This document shows, piece by piece, positions 16,984 to 23,900 of a stretch of 36,139 nt of DNA. Position 1 is the stretch's first letter, and each line of letters starts with the position of its first letter. The position numbers were made by a program, and so were the translations under genes. The notes under the pieces were generated by a model that saw only the letters and a program-made list of their open reading frames with translations, made no database searches and was not told the DNA's origin. This DNA is from Dyella sp. ASV24 (GTDB taxonomy: Bacteria; Pseudomonadota; Gammaproteobacteria; Xanthomonadales; Rhodanobacteraceae), in assembly GCF_016428905.1 (NCBI RefSeq), contig NZ_JAELTQ010000038.1, forward strand, positions 1-36,139, written 5' to 3'.

Positions 16984-19572
16984 ATGAACGCTATTCACAG
17001 CAAGGTATGGAACGCCGCGCGCGGCATGCTGGTCGTCGCCAGCGAACTGGCGAAGTCACACGGCAAGAGCGGTGCTACCAGGCGCGCCCGGGCAGCGCTG
17101 GCCGTCGCCTCGCTCACCATCGGTATGGCACTGGCCACCAACGCCATGGCTGCCGATAGCACGCCCACCTCTACCGCGAGTAACACGACCGGTACCAGCG
17201 CTACACCCGCTACGTCTTCAGTGTTGTTGACCCAGGTGACACCGCAGGTGTCCACGCCGACCGATCCTTACTTCTCCGCAGACGGCGCGGGCGACGGCAG
17301 TGACTCGGCCTTGTCATTGGGCACCCACAGCGTTGCCGCTGGCGCGATGAGCACGGCCATGGGCACCGAGAGCAGCGCCATGGGCTACAACAGCTTTGCC
17401 AATGACGACTACAGCACGGCCATCGGTGGCAATACTTTCGCCATGGGCATCGGCTCCTCGGCCATCGGTCACAGTGCCACGACCGGCGCGAATTACGCGA
17501 CGGCACTGGGCTACAGCGCCAACGCCAGCAACTACAACGCGATCGCCGCTGGCGCCAACGCGCAGGCGACGGGCCTGAGCAGCGTGGCGATCGGCGGTTA
17601 CGTGGTCGATGCCAGCGGCAATCCGAAGTCGTTCGATATTTCAGGCAACCCCGTTGCCGCGGTGGCATCGGGCGACTACGCCACGGCCATTGGCCCCGGT
17701 GCACAGGCTATCGCCCACGGCGCTACCGCTATCGGCGTGGGTGCCAACGCTTCTCAACAGAACACCGTGGCGATTGGTAACAGCGCGAACGCGACAGGTA
17801 CCGACTATGCCGTCGCCGTGGGCACGGCCGCGCAAGCACTGGGCGATGCCAGCGTGGCTATCGGCAGTGAAGCGGCGGCCAGTGGCGCGTACGGCACGGT
17901 CGTGGGCATGCAGGCGCAAGCACTAGGCACGGGCGATACCGTCATGGGCGTAGGTGCAGGCGCCAGCGGCGATTACGCGGTGGTCAGTGGCTTTGCCGCT
18001 GCCGCCACCGGCACACAGGCCATCGCCATCGGCGCGGGCTCCAATGTCTCGACGGACAACTCCATCGCGCTGGGTGCGACCGCACAGGTGACCGGTGCGC
18101 AAGGCACAGCAGTGGGCACTGCGGCTTCCATCACCAGCAACAACGCAGTCGCACTCGGCGCCAACTCGGTGGGCGATCGCGACAACAGCGTATCGGTGGG
18201 CGCCACCGGTGCGGAGCGTCAGATCATCCATGTAGCCGCGGGTACGCAGAGCACGGACGCCGTCAACATGGGCCAGCTCACCGCTACGGCCACCTCCGTG
18301 GCGACGTCGCTGGGTGGTGGCGCTTCGGTGACTAATGGTTTGGTGCCGTCCTACACGGTTCAGGGCAGCGCGTACTCCAATGTGGGCTCCGCCATCACCG
18401 CACTGGATTCGGGCGAAACCGCGCTCAATCAGGAACTGACGACGCTGCAGCAGTCGGGTGGCGGCACCAGCCCACTGGCCATCAGCTACGACGACGCCAC
18501 CAAGGCAGGCATCACGCTGCAAGGTACCAACGGCACGCAGATCCACAACGTTGCTGCCGGTGTGGCGTCGACCGATGCGGTGAACATGGGCCAGTTCACC
18601 AGCGCGACCAATACCATCAACGGCGAGCTGTCGACGCTCACCACGGATTACACCACGCTGAGCCAGCAACTCGGTGCCGGCGGTGGTGGCATGCCCGGCA
18701 CGTTTGCGGTGAACGGCCAGGGCGGCAGCATGACCAATGCCAGTGCCAACGGCGCCAATACCGTGGCGATCGGTAATGGTGCGGCGGTGGGTACCGGTGT
18801 GAGTGGCGACAACGGCACAGCGGTGGGTGGTGGCGCATTGGCGCACGGCCCCAACGACACGGCCTTCGGTGGCAATGCCAAGGTGAATGCCGACGGTAGT
18901 ACCGCGGTGGGTGCCAACACGACGATTGCGGCGGCAGCCACCAACGCCGTCGCCGTGGGTGAAAGCGCTTCTGTCACGGCCGCTTCCGGTACAGCCGTCG
19001 GTCAGGGCTCATCCGCCACGGCGACGAATGCGGTGGCGCTTGGCCAGGGCTCGGTCGCCAATCAGGCGAACACCGTCTCGGTGGGCACCGCCACCAACCA
19101 GCGTCAGATCGTCAATGTCGCGGCTGGCGTCAATGCCACCGACGCCACCAACGTTGGGCAAGTCAGTGCACAGGTGACCCAGGCACTGCAGACCGCCAAG
19201 ACGTATACCGACGCCTCATCGCAACAGACGTTGCAGTCCGCCAACGCGTACACCAATCAGGCGATCGCCAATTACGACCAGAACTCTGGCATCGGTGCGC
19301 TGCGACAGGAAATGAATGACCAGTTCACTCAGGTCAACAAGAAGATCAACGACCAAGGTGCGATGGGCGCGGCGTCGACACAGATGGCGATCAACGCATC
19401 GGGTGCCACGGGCATCGGCCGCATTGCCGCGGGTGTGGGCTACCAGGGTGCGCGTTCCGCGATCTCGGTGGGCTACGCCACGCCAGTGGGTAGCACTGCG
19501 CACATCAGCGTAGGCGCGACCACCAGTGGATCGCAGACCTCGGTCGGCGCGGGTTTCGGTATCGACCTGTAA
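16984..19572 (+). CDS. Trimeric autotransporter adhesin (YadA-like), TAA B
   Basis: This 862-aa type Vc adhesin starts at ATG 16984, 7-8 nt after GGGGAGA, opening an extended signal peptide region (MNAIHSKVWNAARGMLVVAS) and a signal core ending ATNAMA. An upstream ATG at 16939 is rejected because it would precede this motif. YadA-head repeats (SxAxGxxSxAxGxxxxA) fill residues about 100-400. A neck (GAERQIIHVAAGTQSTDAVN) and a short spacer follow, then the 280-residue module shared with TAA A, then a stalk (VNKKINDQGAMG) and a membrane anchor. The anchor reads GIGRIAAGVGYQGARSAISVGYA... and ends GAGFGIDL. The final residue is Leu rather than the Phe/Trp/Tyr usually wanted by the BAM complex, which is unusual. 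The head is much shorter than that of TAA A. A terminator follows. Confidence 0.94.
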   Translation: MNAIHSKVWNAARGMLVVASELAKSHGKSGATRRARAALAVASLTIGMALATNAMAADSTPTSTASNTTGTSATPATSSVLLTQVTPQVSTPTDPYFSADGAGDGSDSALSLGTHSVAAGAMSTAMGTESSAMGYNSFANDDYSTAIGGNTFAMGIGSSAIGHSATTGANYATALGYSANASNYNAIAAGANAQATGLSSVAIGGYVVDASGNPKSFDISGNPVAAVASGDYATAIGPGAQAIAHGATAIGVGANASQQNTVAIGNSANATGTDYAVAVGTAAQALGDASVAIGSEAAASGAYGTVVGMQAQALGTGDTVMGVGAGASGDYAVVSGFAAAATGTQAIAIGAGSNVSTDNSIALGATAQVTGAQGTAVGTAASITSNNAVALGANSVGDRDNSVSVGATGAERQIIHVAAGTQSTDAVNMGQLTATATSVATSLGGGASVTNGLVPSYTVQGSAYSNVGSAITALDSGETALNQELTTLQQSGGGTSPLAISYDDATKAGITLQGTNGTQIHNVAAGVASTDAVNMGQFTSATNTINGELSTLTTDYTTLSQQLGAGGGGMPGTFAVNGQGGSMTNASANGANTVAIGNGAAVGTGVSGDNGTAVGGGALAHGPNDTAFGGNAKVNADGSTAVGANTTIAAAATNAVAVGESASVTAASGTAVGQGSSATATNAVALGQGSVANQANTVSVGTATNQRQIVNVAAGVNATDATNVGQVSAQVTQALQTAKTYTDASSQQTLQSANAYTNQAIANYDQNSGIGALRQEMNDQFTQVNKKINDQGAMGAASTQMAINASGATGIGRIAAGVGYQGARSAISVGYATPVGSTAHISVGATTSGSQTSVGAGFGIDL
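18487..19326 (+). repeat. 840-bp inverted copy of the shared adhesin module (in TAA B)
   Basis: This is the partner of 8240-9079 in opposite orientation, separated from it by 9,407 bp. It encodes residues YDDATKAGIT through ALRQEMNDQF. The two copies are in the same reading phase, so a crossover anywhere within them would give two intact hybrid adhesin genes. Confidence 0.9.
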
Positions 19573-19582
19573 CGAGCGCGCA

Positions 19583-19646
19583 GCGGCGATTCACCCTGGT
19601 CGCCGCTTTCTCTTACCCCCGTGGCCTACACCCCGGGGGTCTTTTT
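19583..19646 (+). terminator. Tandem terminator after TAA B
   Basis: The first hairpin GCGGCGA/TCGCCGC (19583-19589 and 19600-19606) is followed by TTTCTCTT. The second, ACCCCCG/CGGGGGT (19615-19621 and 19634-19640), is followed by CTTTTT. The second is a good rho-independent terminator on the plus strand. Together they separate TAA B from the convergent small gene. Confidence 0.75.
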
Positions 19647-19661
19647 GCGCAATGCAGGTCG

Positions 19662-19874
19662 TTACATACCGTAGCTGGCCAGCACAATGGGCATCTTGCC
19701 GCCGACGAACTCCACGCGCGACGGCACGCCCGTCACGTCATGGTGTTCACGTGCAAGGCGACGCGCCAACTTGATGGCAACCGCCGGACAAAGCTGGGTG
19801 CGCACAAGATGTTTGCCGAGCGTAATGCACCACTGGCGGCCTTCGCGCTCGCAAACGGAATAGACGGATTTCAT
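19662..19874 (-). CDS. Small conserved-looking hypothetical protein, 70 aa
   Basis: The ATG is preceded by AGGAGGA at ideal spacing (CAGGAGGAACATACG before ATG), the best Shine-Dalgarno in the window, so translation is likely. The peptide reads MKSVYSVCEREGRQWCI, then a helix (AVAIKLARRLAREHHDVTG), then a strand (SRVEFVGG). This beta-beta-alpha-beta order, with an initial KSVYSV strand, recalls small DUF2188-like proteins, but identity is not certain. There are three Cys residues and no signal peptide or membrane segment. The gene lies downstream of the TpgA-like gene on the same strand, separated by a structured 102-bp element, and could be the last gene of the TAA C transcript. Confidence 0.65.
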   Translation of the reverse strand: MKSVYSVCEREGRQWCITLGKHLVRTQLCPAVAIKLARRLAREHHDVTGVPSRVEFVGGKMPIVLASYGM

Positions 19875-19947
19875 CGTATGTTCCTCCTGCTCCTGTAGCG
19901 GCGCGTGATGGACGCGACGCTTGCCCTCGTTTCTTTCCTACTCCGAA

Positions 19948-20049
19948 CCTGTCGTAGTCGGCACCGTGACGGCGGTCGGCGCTAGGGGGTGGCGCCGTAG
20001 AGGGGTCACCAATTTCCATGTGATCCGCCACGGTGCCGACTACGACAGG
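19948..20049. repeat. 102-bp structured element bounded by 21-bp perfect inverted repeats
   Basis: The outer arms (19948-19968, beginning CCTGTCGTAG, and 20029-20049, ending CTACGACAGG) are perfectly complementary over 21 bp. The 60-bp interior can form two further hairpins: ACGGCG/CGCCGT (19969-19974 with 19993-19998) and GGGTCAC with GTGATCC (20003-20009 with 20020-20026, one wobble). The whole folds as a three-way junction. It begins 12 nt after the TpgA-like stop codon on the minus strand. It could be a REPIN/MITE-like mobile repeat, an mRNA-stability element or a terminator, but there is no U-run. Confidence 0.75.
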
Positions 20050-20061
20050 CTCGTCGACACG

Positions 20062-20880
20062 TCACATCTGCGCTCGTGCTGTCCCTTTCAGCTCCACGCG
20101 GCGATTGGGTGCCAGGCAGGCGATCAGCCGATCGCGCCGCTTGTCATTGCATTGGACGACCGGGTCGGCCTCGCCACGCCCCGCCACTTGCATGGCCGCA
20201 GGCGATACGCCGTGAGTCGCCAGGTAGTCGCGCACGGACTCGGCGCGCCGCTGGGACAGCGCGAGGTTGTAGCGCTCGCTGCCGATACGGTCGGTATAGC
20301 CGGTGATCATGATGTCCTGGATACGGCTTGCTTCCTGCACCTGGGAAAGCAACCGATCGAGGTTGGCTTTGCCTTCCGGCGAGAGCGTGGCGCTGTCGAA
20401 ACCGAACATCGCATCGGATGACAACGTGATCGCCATCATCGGCGCGACAGCCGGCGCGGGCGCCGGTGGCGGCGCAGGCGGTGCGAGCAGGTCCTTGCAC
20501 GATTCCGGTTTCCAGTAGAACGCCTGCGCGAGGTGGTTCTTGTCGAACTGGATCTGGAACTGACACTTGATCACACCGCCACTGGTCTCGCGGAAGGCAA
20601 AGATGTAGTTCCAGCGGTGCACGCCGAATACGCCTTCGCTGAAGTGCGGCGTGCCAAGCAGATCGTAGAGCTGATGCTTGGTCATGCCCGGTGCGAGCTT
20701 GCGCAGGTTTTCCACGTTGACGAAGGCGCCTTCCGGCATGGTGGCGCGGGCCGGGTCCGGGAAATCCGGCCCGGCGTCCGCCGTCTGCGCATGGCTTGGC
20801 GTAGCGCTGCTTGCTGCCACCGCAACGGCGGTAGCGAGTAGCGCGGGTAGCAGACGCCTCAGGTTGATGATGTTTCGCAT
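20062..20880 (-). CDS. TpgA-like periplasmic protein: SmpA/OmlA-like + OmpA C-terminal domain
   Basis: This 272-aa protein has a signal peptide (LLPALLATAVAVAASSATPSHA). The first domain, residues about 50-130, has the SmpA/BamE-like pattern LRKLAPGMTKHQLYDLLGTPHF...WNYIFAF. A Pro/Ala linker (APPAPPPAPAPA) follows. The OmpA-like peptidoglycan-binding domain, about 148-268, has FGFDSATLSPEG, the binding core GYTDRIGSERYNLALSQRRAESV with the conserved Asp and Arg, and PNRRVEL. The gene lies 41 bp downstream of TAA C on the same strand, so co-transcription is likely. In Acinetobacter Tol5 the adhesin AtaA is followed by TpgA, a protein of this architecture that ties the adhesin anchor to peptidoglycan. 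The same role is inferred here for TAA C and possibly for TAA A and B. Confidence 0.88.
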   Translation of the reverse strand: MRNIINLRRLLPALLATAVAVAASSATPSHAQTADAGPDFPDPARATMPEGAFVNVENLRKLAPGMTKHQLYDLLGTPHFSEGVFGVHRWNYIFAFRETSGGVIKCQFQIQFDKNHLAQAFYWKPESCKDLLAPPAPPPAPAPAVAPMMAITLSSDAMFGFDSATLSPEGKANLDRLLSQVQEASRIQDIMITGYTDRIGSERYNLALSQRRAESVRDYLATHGVSPAAMQVAGRGEADPVVQCNDKRRDRLIACLAPNRRVELKGTARAQM

Positions 20881-20921
20881 GACGATTCCCCTTGATCGTT
20901 ATCCGACGTTCGCTACCCGCC

Positions 20922-23900
20922 TCACCACATCATCCCTGCGCCGACCGCAAAACCTGCGTCGCCGCGCGTATCTACACTGCCGGTAAGCTTGTAGACCCAG
21001 CGCCCACCTTGCGAGATGGTCGACACGCCGATAGCGAGACTCGACTCGCCACGGAACGTGCCGGCCGCCGCCGCTGCCATGCTGTGGCCCGGCTCGTACG
21101 ATTGCGGCAGTCCGGCCATCGCCATGCCCGCTGCGATACCTGCATTGGCCCGGTTGTTCACGTTCTGGATCTGGCCGTTGAGCTGATTGAAGCGCGAGTC
21201 GGTGTAGTTCTGCGCCCAGTTCTGCGCCTGCTGGATGCCGGCATTCAACTGGCCCACGTTCGCCGCATCGGTGGTGGCAGTGCCGGCGGCCACGTTGTGG
21301 ATCGCGGTGCCGCTGGCGTTGCCATTACCCAACGTGACACTGCTGTAGTTGGTGCTTCCATCCGTGTTGGTGTCGTAGCGAACCGTGCCCTGTGTGGAGC
21401 TGTTGATGCTCGCCTCCATCTGGCCCAGGTTGACCGCATCGGTCGACACGGAGCCGGCAGCCACGTTGGTGATCTGACGCTCGTTGCCAGCACTGCCCAC
21501 GGAGACGGTGTTCGCACGATTGGCCACGGAGCCCGAACCCAGCGCCACGGAGTTGTCGGCTGATGCATTCGCCCCATTGCCCACGGCCACCGCGTTGGCG
21601 CCACTGGCCTGCGCAACCGGACCCGCCGCGACACTGTTGGTGCCTGTCGCGGAAGAATCGGCCAGCGTCGAGTTGACGTTGTAGTACTTAACGTTGGTGT
21701 TGTTGACCGTGCCGCCACCCGGCTTGATGTTCTGGATCGCGTTGTACAGGCTGTAGTTGCTGTAGACGTTGCCGGTGTTCTGCGTCCAGTTCCATAGCTG
21801 CGCACCGTTGATCGCCTGCGTGCTGGTGGCGGTGATCGCGCCCTGATGCAGGTTGCTCAGCGTGGTGCCACCGGTGACGCCGCCGTTCGTGCTGGTGGTG
21901 CTGTCGAGGGTGACGGTGTTGTGCGTGGCGTCGTCGTATTGCACGGCGTTGCCCGCCGCGAACGACACCGCTTCCAACTGCGCGAGGTTGACCGCATCCG
22001 TTGCCGCGCTACCGGCGGCAACGTTGGTGATCTGGCGCTCCTGGCCCGGTGAGCCAATGGACACTTCACCGGCGGAGTTCTGCAGCGTGCTCAGGCCGTA
22101 AGCCGTGTAACCGGTCTGCGCCCCGCGTGTTGCGCTGGAGGCATAGCCCAACGCGACGCTGTTGGCCACCGACGCTGTTGCCTGTGCACCGATGATGGTC
22201 TGTGCATTCGCCGTGCCGCTCGCGCTGTCACCGATCACCACGGAGTGGCCCAGGCGAGCCGCGTAATCGTCCGTCGGTACGCCGGTCGGGTTGTTCGGAT
22301 CGTTGGTGCCATTGCCCGGGAACGCTGCCGCTGCCGTCTCGGCCGGCAAGGTGTGGCTGGCATTGGTGCCGATCACCACTTCCTTCGAACCATTGGCGGT
22401 AGCGCCATCGCCCATCAACACCTGATAGTCCTGCGCGGCGTTCACCGCCCAGCACGAGGTCTTCACCACACCAAGCACGTTGGCGCAGGTCGACGCCCAG
22501 GCCGGTGCGCTGTTCGGCAACGCCAGCCCCAGCAGGCCACCAGGTGCGCCGTTGTTGATATTGGTGATGTAGCTGTCCGACGACACCGCGCCGATCAGCG
22601 TCAGATGCGAGTTGCTGCCGGTGCCACCCAACGTGGTGCCGCCCACGGTGGTGAGCACCGTGCCGACCGGCGTTCCATTCACCACCGGCAGACCGAGCAC
22701 GCTGGTCACCGAATAACCCTGCGTGAAGTTGGCTGCATTCACCTGCAGGCCGCCGTTGGTCACGTAGCCGTTGGTGTTGTTGAACAGTGCATTGGTGCTG
22801 CTGCCCAGCAACTGGCCCGCCGTACCCACCACGCCGCCATTGCCGACGATAAGCCCTGTCGGCGTTGCCGACGGAGCAGGCACCACCGGCACACCAGCCG
22901 CGTTGGTACCCGTACCAGAACCGCCTACGGCCGTGGTCGCGGGCGTCACGCCGAGCAGCGACCCAACGCCTGGCAGCGCCTTGTCGAGCAGGTTCGATGC
23001 GCCGGGAATGGCGCCGATCAAGTTCTCCCCGGACGACAGACCGTTGCCCGTCTGACCCACCTGCACGCCCGGCACGCTGTTCACCGTGTCGGCCACGGTA
23101 TTGGTGAGATTGCCGAGCAGTGAAGACGCCGTGCCATCCTGGCCGAGCACATTGGTGAGCCCCGTACCGTTGGGCTGCGCAAGCACCGCGCCTACGGTGG
23201 AGGTGACGTCGCCCACGGTCTTGCCCAGGTCGGGAACGACCTTGCCGAGCGACGAACCGTTCGAACCCAGGATGCCGCCCAGACCACTACCCGAGGCACC
23301 CGGATTCAACACGCTGCCGACGGTCGACGTAAGGCCCGAAACCAGCCCACCCAGGTTGCCCACGCCCGCACCGCCGGTGCCGGGGTTCAACACCGAACCC
23401 ACCGTTGACGTCACACCCGACACGACGCCACCCAATCCGTTGCCCGAGCCGAGCACGCCGCCGAGGCCACCGCCCGAACCCACGCCACTGAGCACACCGT
23501 TGACTGTGGACACCACCGGCTTCACTACACCCGTTACCGTGCCAGCGAGCGGCGTGCCGGCGGTGACACCACCGACCACGCCAGTCACCGTGTTCGTCAC
23601 ACCCGTCACCGTCGCCGGCAGATTGGACACGAGGCCACCGACGTTGCCGAGGCCGCCACCGCTGCCACCTGTCCCCGGATTCAGCACGCTGCCGACGGTC
23701 GACGTCACGCCCGACACAACGCCACCCAATCCATTGCCTGAGCCCAGCACGCCGCCGAGGCCGCTGCCCGAGCCCGCACCATTCAACAGACCATTGACCG
23801 TGGTCACCACCGGCTGCACCACACCAGACACGGTACCGGCGAGCGGCGTGCCAGCGGTGGCACCACCGACGACACCCGTCACCGTATTCGTCACGCCGGT

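Noticed and set aside
17923-18846. 307-aa minus-strand frame inside TAA B
   Set aside because: His/Arg-rich antisense of the adhesin repeats. A similar frame appears opposite the TAA A module only because the DNA is duplicated.
8240-19326. 840-bp inverted repeats considered as ends of a composite transposon
   Set aside because: They lie wholly inside coding sequence in frame, contain no transposase and have no target-site duplication. Shared adhesin domain ancestry plus conversion explains them better.
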